In this document: one piece after another, positions 51,063 to 59,838 of the stretch
Position numbering within the stretch: the first letter of the stretch is position 1
How the letters are laid out: every line of letters starts with the position of its first letter
From: an uncultured Dorea sp.
GTDB lineage: Bacteria > Bacillota > Clostridia > Lachnospirales > Lachnospiraceae
Length of the DNA: 64,000 nt
Assembly (NCBI GenBank): GCA_948602995.1
Contig: CAPEBR010000005.1
Coordinates: 114,516-178,515 of the forward strand
Direction: 5' to 3'
Made by a program: the position numbers and the translations under genes
The notes under the pieces: generated by a model
The model's input: only the letters and a program-made list of their open reading frames with translations
Database searches by the model: none
Told to the model about the DNA's origin: nothing

Positions 51063-51523
51063 GATTGTTCTTCCTTCTCTGCATGATGTTCCAGATAATC
51101 CAGTCCTGTTTTGATCAGCTCCAGCAGCCTCCCCCAGTCCTTTCTCAGATACAGGAACCCAAGAAGCGCCTCAAAACCTGTTGCACGGCGGTAATCTGTA
51201 ACAGACTGGTTTTTTGCCGGACTGACGTTTTTCGCATTACGTCCCCGTTTGTAAACCGCATGCTCCTCTTCTGTGAGATATTGCTGCATACCGCGCATCA
51301 TAAGAGACTGTGCCTTTGCCTGTACATAAGAGCTTGTCCGCAGATGGAGCTTCTGCACCGGCCTGTTTCCTTCATTCAATACAATGCTTTTAATTACCAG
51401 GTCATAGATACTGTCACCGATATATGCCAGAGCAAGAGGTGAATACTCCATAACATTCACCTCCTGCATCTTGAAAATCTCCTGCATATAGGTGTCAAAC
51501 TGCCACTCTACGCTCTTTTCCAT
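51053..51523 (-). CDS. mrnC: Mini-ribonuclease III
   Basis: This 156-residue RNase III-like nuclease without a dsRNA-binding domain matures 23S rRNA in Firmicutes. The motif PLALAYIGDSIYDLVIKS matches the catalytic region. VSPAKNQSVTDYRRATGFEALLGFLYL is the second conserved block. It starts with GAGAAGG upstream and overlaps the cysS end by 16 bases. Its last residues (SLL-stop) come from a repeat element. Confidence 0.93.
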   Translation of the reverse strand: MEKSVEWQFDTYMQEIFKMQEVNVMEYSPLALAYIGDSIYDLVIKSIVLNEGNRPVQKLHLRTSSYVQAKAQSLMMRGMQQYLTEEEHAVYKRGRNAKNVSPAKNQSVTDYRRATGFEALLGFLYLRKDWGRLLELIKTGLDYLEHHAEKEEQSLL

Positions 51524-52911
51524 TTTACGCCTTCTCTCGTGTCCTCCAGAATAATCCCTTTGCCAAGCAGCTCTCCCCGGATCTCATCTGCACGGGCAAA
51601 ATTCTTTGCCTTACGCGCTGCCTGCCGCTCTTCAATCAGCTTTTCGATCTCAGCATCTAAAAGCTCCTCTTCCTTCTCTACAATAATCCCCAGAATGTCT
51701 GTAAGCTTCTTTAATACATTAAGAAGCTTCTCCAGATATCCCCTGGAACTCTTCTCATCTGTATTGGTATTGCAGAATTTTACGAGGTCAAACACAGATG
51801 CAGCTGCATCTGCTGTATTAAAGTCATCCTCCATGGCTTCCTCAAATGCCTTCACAAATTCATCTGTCCTGGAAAATGTCTTCTCTTCCTCTTCCGTCAT
51901 ACCTTCTTTTGCATTTTTCATAAGGAATTTCAGGTTCTCTGCCGCATTGACAATCCGCTCCAGCCCGTTTTTGGACGCCTCCATAAGCTCTGCACTGAAG
52001 TTAAGAGGACTCCTGTAGTGGGCGCTCAGCATAAAGAACCGGAGCACCTGCAGATCATACTGCTCACTGATCTCGCGCACAGTACGGAAATTCCCGAGAG
52101 ACTTACTCATCTTACGGTTATCAATATTCAGAAATGCATTATGAAGCCAGTATTTTGCGAACTCCTTTCCGTTGGCCGCCTCGCTCTGGGCAATCTCATT
52201 TTCATGATGCGGGAATACCAGATCCTCACCTCCGGCATGGATGTCAATCTGATCCCCTAAGTATTTCTTCGACATCTCAGAACATTCAATATGCCAGCCA
52301 GGCCTTCCCTCGCTCCATGGAGACTCCCAGAAAGGCTCTCCCTCCTTCTTCGGCTTCCACAGCACGAAATCCAGTGGATCTTCCTTCTCGTCCTCCCCTG
52401 TCACAAGGAGCGAACGCTCCCCGGAACGCAGGTCGTCAAGGTTCTTATGGGAAAGCTTCCCATAATCCTGAAACTGCCTTGTACGGAAATATACGGTTCC
52501 GTTCTTCTCATAGGCATAGCCCTTTTCCATCAGCGTCCCGATCATACCGATCATACCAGAAATCTCCTCTGTGGCAAGCGGATGCGTGGTTGCAGGCTTT
52601 ACATTCATTCCCTCCATATCCTTTTTGCACTCTGCGATATACCTTTTGGAAATCTCCTCCGAAGAGACCCCCTCCTCAATGGCCCTTTTAATAATCTTAT
52701 CATCCACATCTGTAAAATTGGATACATAGTTTACGTCATACCCTTTATACTCAAAATACCGTCTCACTGTATCAAACACAATCATCGGCCTGGCATTTCC
52801 GATATGGATAAAATTATAAACCGTAGGTCCGCAGACATACATCCTCACCTTTCCCTCTTCAAGGGGGATAAATTCCTCTTTTCTCTTTGACATCGTATTA
52901 TACAGTCTCAT
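51508..52911 (-). CDS. cysS: Cysteinyl-tRNA synthetase
   Basis: This 467-residue class I synthetase has VCGPTVYNFIHIGNARP (zinc Cys and HIGH), GWHIECSEM (zinc), GGEDLVFPHHENE and RKMSKSLGN. Start 52911 has AGGAGGAAGG; the longer frame to 52962 is rejected. It follows cysE in the cysteine T-box operon, with a half GTTAC element in the gap. Confidence 0.97.
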   Translation of the reverse strand: MRLYNTMSKRKEEFIPLEEGKVRMYVCGPTVYNFIHIGNARPMIVFDTVRRYFEYKGYDVNYVSNFTDVDDKIIKRAIEEGVSSEEISKRYIAECKKDMEGMNVKPATTHPLATEEISGMIGMIGTLMEKGYAYEKNGTVYFRTRQFQDYGKLSHKNLDDLRSGERSLLVTGEDEKEDPLDFVLWKPKKEGEPFWESPWSEGRPGWHIECSEMSKKYLGDQIDIHAGGEDLVFPHHENEIAQSEAANGKEFAKYWLHNAFLNIDNRKMSKSLGNFRTVREISEQYDLQVLRFFMLSAHYRSPLNFSAELMEASKNGLERIVNAAENLKFLMKNAKEGMTEEEEKTFSRTDEFVKAFEEAMEDDFNTADAAASVFDLVKFCNTNTDEKSSRGYLEKLLNVLKKLTDILGIIVEKEEELLDAEIEKLIEERQAARKAKNFARADEIRGELLGKGIILEDTREGVKWKRA

Positions 52912-52985
52912 ACTTCGTTTCCTTCCTCCTATATACATTCTCATAATGTCATTGTATCTCAATTTGCAGGATCATTTTAGACAAA

Positions 52986-53044
52986 TCCTTTGTTCTTATG
53001 GAATGCACAGCCCCGGCGCATTCCCGGCCCGCGAATCGTGACAG
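52986..53044. repeat. Half GTTAC-type element between cysE and cysS
   Basis: On the minus strand GTCACGATTCGCGGGCC, a GGAATGCGCC...GTGCATTCC hairpin and ATAAGAAC follow the left half of the 133-bp element with a different stem sequence. A similar half lies at 53788-53838. Confidence 0.6.
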
Positions 53045-53053
53045 CATTTGTTT

Positions 53054-53737
53054 CTAATCTATAATCTCCAGATCATCGTCCTTCATACACTTCATTCGCT
53101 TTTCCAGTCTTTCAAGCTTCTTATGCATGCGGAGATTATCTGACTGGAGCTCTCTGATATCATTGCTGATCGGATCAGGCAGATGCACATGGTCCATATC
53201 CATACGCGGCACCTTCTGATCCCCCATCTTCACAACACGTCCCGGAACGCCTACCACTGTACAATTGGGCGGCACCTCCTTTAAGACCACGCTCCCGGCT
53301 CCGATCTTCGAGTTTTCTCCTATGGTGAAGGAGCCAAGCACCTTTGCCCCGGCGCTGACCATCACATTGTCCTTCAGTGTAGGATGGCGCTTTCCCTTCT
53401 CCTTTCCCGTACCTCCAAGAGTTACTCCCTGGTACAGGGTCACATTATCCCCCAGCTCAGCCGTCTCCCCGATAATCACCCCGCTCCCGTGGTCAATAAA
53501 AAGTCCCTTTCCAATCCTCGCACCGGGATGGATCTCAATCCCTGTCTTCCTGACTGCCCTCTGGGATACCCATCTTGCCAGAAAATAATGTTTCTTAAGG
53601 AACAGCCTGTGGGCTACCCGGTAGCAGAGGATCGCCTTAAAACTTGGATACAAAAAAACCTCAAGATTCGACCGTATGGCCGGATCCCGTTCTCTTATGA
53701 CCCGTATCTCTTCCTTCACGTAAGAAATCAATCCCAT
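53054..53737 (-). CDS. cysE: Serine O-acetyltransferase
   Basis: This 227-residue left-handed beta-helix acetyltransferase makes O-acetylserine for cysteine synthesis. The hexapeptide repeats are clear (IHPGARIGKGLFIDHGSGVV, then GNVTLYQGVTLGGTGK-like segments and VVGVPGRVVK). AAGGAG precedes the ATG. First gene of the cysteine T-box operon. Confidence 0.96.
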   Translation of the reverse strand: MGLISYVKEEIRVIRERDPAIRSNLEVFLYPSFKAILCYRVAHRLFLKKHYFLARWVSQRAVRKTGIEIHPGARIGKGLFIDHGSGVIIGETAELGDNVTLYQGVTLGGTGKEKGKRHPTLKDNVMVSAGAKVLGSFTIGENSKIGAGSVVLKEVPPNCTVVGVPGRVVKMGDQKVPRMDMDHVHLPDPISNDIRELQSDNLRMHKKLERLEKRMKCMKDDDLEIID

Positions 53738-53787
53738 AGCATAACACTCCTTGCCTGTGATACAGGAAACAAAATTTTACTGCATCA

Positions 53788-53838
53788 TGTTCCCACGGAA
53801 TGCACGTCCCCGGTGCATTCCTGGCCCGTGAATCGTAA
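53788..53838. repeat. Half GTTAC-type element between the T-box and cysE
   Basis: On the minus strand GGTTACGATTCACGGGCC is followed by GGAATGCACC...GTGCATTCC and GTGGGAAC. It matches the half element at 52986-53044. Confidence 0.6.
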
Positions 53839-53859
53839 CCAAAGTTCCCAATATCACAA

Positions 53860-54205
53860 AAAAATCTCTTGTCTAAGACAAGAGACGAAATATTCCGTGG
53901 TTCCACTCTTTTTGAAAGATATCCTAACCTGGATAAACCAGAATAGCACTACACAAAACTTTGCCCTTTTACGCAAGAAATTGTTATTAAGTGCCTAATA
54001 TAACCAAATATCTTCCACTTTCTACACGTAACGTGTGTACCTCCGTATCCGGCTACTATGTTAAGTCTCCTTATGTTCACTGGATCAACTCCCGAATGCA
54101 CTTCACACCCTTCTCCCCAAAAGCTGCTTACAGCCAGCGGCAGCTTCTCTCTGATGGTTCTGAAACATGCTACTCTCTTCGTTCCCTGTCTTTTTCATAT
54201 AGGAC
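53860..54205 (-). promoter_or_regulatory. Cysteine-specific T-box leader
   Basis: On the minus strand the T-box core AGTGGAACCAC is at 53897-53907. The terminator GTCTCTTGTC...GACAAGAGA plus T7 follows at 53862-53886. In stem I the run GAAGTGCATTCGGGAG puts UGC, a cysteine codon, at 54098-54100 in exact register with the glyQS specifier. The promoter is TTGACA (54230-54235) with TATTAT (54207-54212), spacing 17. It controls cysE and, by read-through, cysS-mrnC-rlmB-sigH. Confidence 0.95.
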
Positions 54206-54319
54206 TATAATATGTGAATTCGAGAAATTTGTCAATCTAAAATTAGGAATTAATTTACCACCTGAATCCGTGAAACTGGCTGATTTATGATGCCAGTCTC
54301 AAACGGATTGGCTTACGAT

Positions 54320-55015
54320 TCATGGTCTGGAAATGAACTCCTCGGGGTTATAAATCTTCTCCCTGTACTGTGGATATTCCCTGCAGAATCTCTCAATCAC
54401 CTCCGGATGCTCCCAGTAATGCATGGGATAAACCCTCTCCACCGGAACCTTCTCAAGAAAATACAGCATCCCCCTGGCATAATCCTTTTCCTGGCGCACA
54501 TCCAAGGGAACAAATGCCACATCAGCCTTTCGTCCTGCAATACGGTCAATCTCCCGCCTGAAACGCTTTTCCATGCCCCGGTTATATTCTTCTGTCTCCT
54601 CTTCCCAGTACCAGTCATTGAGATCCCCGGCATGATAGATCACGCCGTCCTCTGTAGTCAGGAGATATGCAACGCCTGAATCAGTAGAAAATAATGTCTC
54701 AGCCAAAGCACCATTCGACAGGGTATAGCTCTTATTCCCGCCGGCGCGGATCACGGAAATGCCTTCCGGATACCTCTTTTTCCGGATATCCGCAGACAAT
54801 ACCGCCTCCACGTTCTCTGACGGAATCCCCTGTTCTTTTAGAAGCCAGAACACTTCCGGGTTATAGTGGTCATGATGAAAGTGGCTGGCCAGCACACAGA
54901 CTCTTTTCTCTCTGTCCAGTGCCGGCAGCTTGCCCTTATAGTAGTCAAATATATAATAACAGTCACCTGTCTCCACGCAAAAGCCGCTGTGGAAAATATA
55001 AGTAACACGAATCAT
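54320..55015 (-). CDS. MBL-fold metallo-hydrolase
   Basis: This 231-residue metallo-beta-lactamase-fold protein has the metal motif SHFHHDHY near residue 48 (HxHxDH) and YHAGDLNDW as the second metal segment. VYPMHYWEHPE supplies the late His. The family covers many hydrolases and the substrate is unknown. AAGGAGG precedes the ATG. It is monocistronic, downstream-facing from the P5C dehydrogenase gene. Confidence 0.85.
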   Translation of the reverse strand: MIRVTYIFHSGFCVETGDCYYIFDYYKGKLPALDREKRVCVLASHFHHDHYNPEVFWLLKEQGIPSENVEAVLSADIRKKRYPEGISVIRAGGNKSYTLSNGALAETLFSTDSGVAYLLTTEDGVIYHAGDLNDWYWEEETEEYNRGMEKRFRREIDRIAGRKADVAFVPLDVRQEKDYARGMLYFLEKVPVERVYPMHYWEHPEVIERFCREYPQYREKIYNPEEFISRP

Positions 55016-55136
55016 TCCGTTCAGACCTCCTTACATTCAGCCCGGCAGACACACATTGCCATAAGCAGCCTCTCAGGCCGTGAATCGTGGCAGGCTAATG
55101 CAGCATTGCGTAATTAACGGTGAATTCTGCAACGCT

Positions 55137-56687
55137 CTAATCTGTCAGATCCTCAGATATGGACTTCAGGTTCAGGAAGTTGGTCAGGTAATCGCTTGTC
55201 CCGGTCTTCGCGTCCGTACCGGACATGTTAAAGCCTCCGAATGGATGCTGCAGTACGACTGCTGCCGTAGACTTCCGGTTAAAGTACAGATTTCCTACGT
55301 GGAACCCGATCTTTGCCTTTCTGATATTCTCCCTGTTCTCGCTGTATACAGAGCCTGTCAGTCCATACTCTGTCTGGTTGGCAATATCCAGTGCCTCGTC
55401 AAAGGAAGATACCTTGATCACAGCCAGAACAGGCCCGAAGATCTCCTCATTGGCAATCCGGGCATCCCTCTTAATATCACGGATAACGGTGGGTTCAATG
55501 AAAAATCCCTTCTCATCACTGTAATTTCCGCCGTAAACTACTGTTCCTTCCTTTCGTCCGACCTCAATATAGTTCGTAATGCTGTCATATGCACCCTGGT
55601 TAATCACCGGTCCCATGGCTGCATTGCTTCTTCCGCTTCCCTGGTCCTCTTTCAGCGCCTTCGCACACTCTAAAACAGCATCTACCAGCTCGTCATAGAC
55701 ATCCTCCATAACAATGGCCCTGGAGCATGCAGAGCATTTCTGCCCCTGGAAGGTAAATGCAGAATTCACAATCCCCTGGGCTGCCTTTTTCACATTTGCC
55801 GAGGAATCTACGATAATGGCATTCTTACCGCCCATCTCGGCTACCACTCGCTTAATCCACTTCTGGCCGTCCGAAATCTTAGCGGCATGTTCATTAATCC
55901 TGCAGCCCACTGCCTTTGAACCTGTGAAGTTCAGGAATCTGGTAAGCGGATGCTCTACCAGGTAATCCCCGATCTCTGAGCCGCGTCCCGGGATATAATT
56001 GACAACTCCTGCCGGTACGCCCGCCTTCTCACACAGTTCCACAAACTTATATGCCACAATCGGCGTATCAGAGGAAGGCTTACATACAATTGTATTTCCT
56101 GTTACTACTGCGGAAACTACCATATTTCCAAAGAGAGAGAATGGGAAATTCCACGGCGGAAGTGCAACTCCCACGCCGATCGGTATGTAAACACACTTGT
56201 TGAACTCATCTGTATCCACAAGCTCAAGCCCCTTGTCAAGCTCTGCCATATGCATGGCGTAGGAATTAATGAAATCAAGCTGCTCACACAGCTCTCCGTC
56301 TGCCTCGCCCCAGTTCTTTCCACTCTCCTCCACATTCCATGCATCGAGAATAAAACGGTTCTCATCAATCAGCATGGCAAGTTTTTTAAGGCAGCGGATT
56401 CTCTCCTCTGCCGGAACCAGGCTCCATGTCTTAAAAGCTTCATTCGCTGTCACAATTGCTTTTTCCGCCAGCTCCCGGCTGCATGTACAGGCATATCCCA
56501 GTACTTCCTTGTCCGCCGGGGATATGGATGTGATCCTGTCCTCTGTCTGAATTCTCTCTCCTCCGATTATAAGCGGATATACCGCTCCCTTTTCTGCGTC
56601 AACCTGCCGGAATGCCTCTTCCATCTTCTGCTTATTTTCTTCCAATGTAAAATCCAGTTCTGCGGCATTTTTAAATCCTTTTAGCAT
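55137..56687 (-). CDS. L-glutamate gamma-semialdehyde (P5C) dehydrogenase
   Basis: This 516-residue aldehyde dehydrogenase oxidises glutamate semialdehyde to glutamate with NAD(P). The family-specific segments are PPWNFPFSLFGNMVVSAVVTGNTIV, the NAD fold FTGSKAVGCRI, the Glu region AEMGGKNAIIVDSSAN and the catalytic Cys in FTFQGQKCSACSRAIV. No proline dehydrogenase domain is fused and none lies next to it. GCAGGAGGT precedes the ATG. Confidence 0.9.
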   Translation of the reverse strand: MLKGFKNAAELDFTLEENKQKMEEAFRQVDAEKGAVYPLIIGGERIQTEDRITSISPADKEVLGYACTCSRELAEKAIVTANEAFKTWSLVPAEERIRCLKKLAMLIDENRFILDAWNVEESGKNWGEADGELCEQLDFINSYAMHMAELDKGLELVDTDEFNKCVYIPIGVGVALPPWNFPFSLFGNMVVSAVVTGNTIVCKPSSDTPIVAYKFVELCEKAGVPAGVVNYIPGRGSEIGDYLVEHPLTRFLNFTGSKAVGCRINEHAAKISDGQKWIKRVVAEMGGKNAIIVDSSANVKKAAQGIVNSAFTFQGQKCSACSRAIVMEDVYDELVDAVLECAKALKEDQGSGRSNAAMGPVINQGAYDSITNYIEVGRKEGTVVYGGNYSDEKGFFIEPTVIRDIKRDARIANEEIFGPVLAVIKVSSFDEALDIANQTEYGLTGSVYSENRENIRKAKIGFHVGNLYFNRKSTAAVVLQHPFGGFNMSGTDAKTGTSDYLTNFLNLKSISEDLTD

Positions 56688-56724
56688 CTTATTCTTTTAC
56701 CTCCTGCAATTATCTTACTAACAC

Positions 56725-56753
56725 ATTGTAGCAACAATTGGAGTATTCGTCAA
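56725..56753 (-). promoter_or_regulatory. Promoter of the P5C dehydrogenase gene
   Basis: TTGACG (56748-56753) and TACAAT (56725-56730) are separated by 17 bases, about 40 bases before the start. Confidence 0.75.
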
Positions 56754-56839
56754 ATGTTTTAATTTCTTTTCATATTATTTTTCTTTTTTCGTGCAAATAT
56801 CCCAATACTACGTTCTATACATTCTTCACTACGATTTTC

Positions 56840-56868
56840 GGGGGCTGTACCCCACGCTGCACAGCCCC
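56840..56868. terminator. GC-rich hairpin downstream of the histidine kinase
   Basis: GGGGCTGT (56841-56848) pairs with ACAGCCCC (56861-56868). No good T-tract follows on the minus strand, so its terminator role is uncertain. Confidence 0.4.
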
Positions 56869-56890
56869 TAAAAGGTCAGTAAAACCGTTA

Positions 56891-59026
56891 TTATGATATT
56901 CGGGTGAATCTTAGCTCTACCTTGAACAAATCTGCTTCTGTCTCTATGGTAAATTTCCCTTTCTGAAGTTCTGTAAAGCTTTTCACGATTGCAAGCCCCA
57001 GCCCGGAGCCTTCTGTATTTCTCGACAGGTCGCCTCTGACAAATCTCTCTGTAATCTCCTCTGGATGGAAGGTAAGCTCTGCGGCAGAGACATTTTTAAT
57101 ACGGATCACCGCCTCATCCATCTCTCCCGTTATCTCCACATACGCCCTTGTATGAGGCAGCGCGTATTTGGAGACATTAACCAGCAGGTTTTCAAAGATC
57201 CGGTATGTCTTCTGACTGTCCAGAAGTGAGGCCATTTTCTCCTCCGGATAGCTGCACCTGAAATCAATCTCCGCCTCCGACAGCTTATCCTCCAGCTCAA
57301 GCTTTACCTGCTTAAACAGATTTACAATATCCACCTCCATAAGATTGAGCGTCACGTTTTTACTGCTCGCTTTGCTGATCTCAAATAAATCCTCGATCAG
57401 CACCTTAAGTCTCATGGATTTACTTTCAAGAACACGGATATAATCCTTTCTCTTTTCTTCGTCCTGTTCCTCCTTCAGCAGATTCACGTATGTGATAATT
57501 GCCGTAAGCGGCGTTTTCAGATCATGGGATACATTTGTAATCAGCTCTGTCTTCATACGCTGGCTCTTTACCTCTTCTTCCACTGCCTTGCGGAAGCCTG
57601 TCTGAATCTTTGCAATCTCCGTCCGGAAGGGGGTAAATACCCCTAGATCCTCTGTAATCTCCACCTCCAGGTCGCCCTCAGCAATCTGATTCGTCGCTTT
57701 CAGAAGTACTCTGTACTTTTCGCGCAGATCATTATAAAATCTGCGCAGGAGGAAGAACAGGACAGCGGAATAGATACATAAAGCCATAATCCCGAAATAC
57801 CACATAAAGCACATAGCCGCAAGAAGCACAAAATTACACAGAACGATCCGAAAAATCGCACGATTTCCATTTTCCCTTAAGTCTATGGATTCCAGGGAAT
57901 GGTAAATCTGTTTAAACCACCCTGTCACCTTTCCCTTTACCGTCCTCCAGGCTTTGATAATATACCCTCTGGATGGATACAGGATGGTCCTCTCCCTGAC
58001 GTACACTGCAGGCCCAAGCACATAGATCTGCCTTAGGCAGGAAGACGCCCAGTATACGACTGCAAAAAAGCACATCCAGCACACTGTATTTAAATCTCTT
58101 GCAATCCCGCTTCCCTCTTCCAGCATACCCGCATAACTTGCTTCCATCAGCAGGAACCCCAGAAGAACAGCAAAAACTACTGCCTCAAAGGGCGCTCTTA
58201 AAAGCTTCCCGCTGCCCGTTTTCCAGAAGGGCAGAAGGGGACACAGCCATGCGAGCACTGCCACAAGAAACATAAGCAGAAGTATCGTACTACTCATCAT
58301 TCCACTCACATCCTCATACACACCTACACCATACCCTTCCGCAAGATATCTTTTCAGGCTATCCTGTGTAATCCCAAAATAATAGGTTCTTCCTTCCGGT
58401 CTTTCCATTCCGTAGTCATCACCCTCCAACATAAGTGTATGCCAGCTATTCTCACTATTGCTGATCAGTTTTCTGAAAACCAGGCTCTGCTCTTCCTTAA
58501 AATCTCCATATATATACTGGATGTCCGGAGTGCCCCAGCTGCTGTAGGCAATCACAACTCCAAAGGGATAGTCCTTCAGGCTCTCAGGAGTCAGCACCTT
58601 CCCGGTATTTGCCGTACTCTGCATCATTAGCGTCCCTTCCTGGTTCTCTACTCTGTAATCCAGGTAGGGATACATATCCTCATATTCCATGTAGCTGCTC
58701 TGGACCTGCCCATAGATATCTTCAAAGAGATTCCATGACTGCTCCCCGGCATCCTCCTGCGCTTCTGCATTGTTCTGATCTCCTGCATCCTTCCGTTCCT
58801 TCTCATCCCTTTGTTCTAAATTATAGAGAATATAACTAATCTCAAGGAAATGCCCGAGAAACTCTTCGGAATTCATATAGGAATTATACTGATTTTCTAT
58901 ATTTTCCCAGTAGACTGTATAATAATTGCTATACTGGTTTCTGATATAGATACTTGGAGCCAGTATGATGCAGATCATCAGAAAAATGGTTATCCTGTTA
59001 CTGTTTTTCAATCTTGTACCCAACAC
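56891..59026 (-). CDS. Sensor histidine kinase
   Basis: This 711-residue kinase has a helix at about 13-30, an extracellular sensor of about 230 residues and a membrane block of five to six helices (about 255-430). A HAMP-like linker leads to HisKA with the phosphorylated His501 in ELITNVSHDLKTPLTAII. The HATPase domain ends with GSGLGLAIVKSFTELQKG; its N-box is NLLVNVSKYALPH. The GTG start at 59026 overlaps the response regulator gene by 29 bases. The signal is unknown. The extended membrane block makes it unlike simple two-helix sensors. Confidence 0.88.
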   Translation of the reverse strand: MLGTRLKNSNRITIFLMICIILAPSIYIRNQYSNYYTVYWENIENQYNSYMNSEEFLGHFLEISYILYNLEQRDEKERKDAGDQNNAEAQEDAGEQSWNLFEDIYGQVQSSYMEYEDMYPYLDYRVENQEGTLMMQSTANTGKVLTPESLKDYPFGVVIAYSSWGTPDIQYIYGDFKEEQSLVFRKLISNSENSWHTLMLEGDDYGMERPEGRTYYFGITQDSLKRYLAEGYGVGVYEDVSGMMSSTILLLMFLVAVLAWLCPLLPFWKTGSGKLLRAPFEAVVFAVLLGFLLMEASYAGMLEEGSGIARDLNTVCWMCFFAVVYWASSCLRQIYVLGPAVYVRERTILYPSRGYIIKAWRTVKGKVTGWFKQIYHSLESIDLRENGNRAIFRIVLCNFVLLAAMCFMWYFGIMALCIYSAVLFFLLRRFYNDLREKYRVLLKATNQIAEGDLEVEITEDLGVFTPFRTEIAKIQTGFRKAVEEEVKSQRMKTELITNVSHDLKTPLTAIITYVNLLKEEQDEEKRKDYIRVLESKSMRLKVLIEDLFEISKASSKNVTLNLMEVDIVNLFKQVKLELEDKLSEAEIDFRCSYPEEKMASLLDSQKTYRIFENLLVNVSKYALPHTRAYVEITGEMDEAVIRIKNVSAAELTFHPEEITERFVRGDLSRNTEGSGLGLAIVKSFTELQKGKFTIETEADLFKVELRFTRIS

Positions 59027-59702
59027 CCCACACCACCTTCAAATATTTTGGTTCTTTTGGATTGATCTCAATCTTTTCCCGGATATTGCGCACATGCACC
59101 ATAATGGTATCTGTGCTGATTGCGCGCTCGTTCCATACTCTTTCGTAGATCTCTTCCGCAGAAAATACCCTTCCCGGATTCTTAATTAGAAGCTGCAGAA
59201 TCTTATATTCAATAGGCGTCACCTTCACCGGCTCACCGTCCACAGTAACCTCCACCGTATCCTCATTGAGCTCCAGCCCTCCGATCGTATGGATATTCGA
59301 AGGCTTTTCCACCCCCTCCAGCTTCTCTAAAAACTTCCGGTATCTCCTAAGCTGGGAATTCACCCTGGCAAGGAGTTCCATGGGGGTAAACGGCTTCGTA
59401 ACATAATCATCCGCCCCCATATTAAGCCCCATGATCTTATCCACCTCCTCTGACTTGGCTGACAAGAAGATCACTGGGAAATCATGCTTCTCACGAAGCC
59501 GGATCGTCATGGCGATCCCATCCATCCGGGGCATCATGACGTCTACAATCGCCAGGTGAATCTCCTCCTTCTCAATCACCTCCAGCCCCTCGATTCCGTT
59601 CGCTGCCTGAAACACCACATATCCCTGGCTTTTCAGGTAGATCTCGACGCCTTCCCTTATCTCCTTATCATCCTCCACAATCAAGACATGATTCACTTCC
59701 AT
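58998..59702 (-). CDS. Response regulator, OmpR/PhoB family
   Basis: This 234-residue regulator has a receiver domain (VLIVEDDKEIREG, phospho-Asp in AIVDVMMPRMDG, Lys in VTKPFTP) and a C-terminal winged helix (PVKVTPIEYKILQLLIKNPG, ERVWNERAISTDTIMVHVRN). Start 59702 has GGAGGG upstream; the frame to 59879 would read through a palindrome and is rejected. It is paired with the kinase. Confidence 0.95.
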   Translation of the reverse strand: MEVNHVLIVEDDKEIREGVEIYLKSQGYVVFQAANGIEGLEVIEKEEIHLAIVDVMMPRMDGIAMTIRLREKHDFPVIFLSAKSEEVDKIMGLNMGADDYVTKPFTPMELLARVNSQLRRYRKFLEKLEGVEKPSNIHTIGGLELNEDTVEVTVDGEPVKVTPIEYKILQLLIKNPGRVFSAEEIYERVWNERAISTDTIMVHVRNIREKIEINPKEPKYLKVVWGVGYKIEKQ

Positions 59703-59794
59703 CTTTGTATACCCTCCGTTCCTTTTCTGCGTGTTATTGTATCCCGAAAAACTTAAGATGACCTTTTCGAAAAACGAAAGATTTTCTAAAGAAT

Positions 59795-59838
59795 AAGTTG
59801 GGGACGGGGCATTTTTAAAAATGCCCCGTCCCCAACTT
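59795..59838. repeat. GGGGACGGGG-family palindrome, copy 8
   Basis: A perfect palindrome with AAGTT outer stem. It directly abuts the stop codon of the LDH2-family gene (59839) and lies upstream of the response regulator. Confidence 0.95.
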
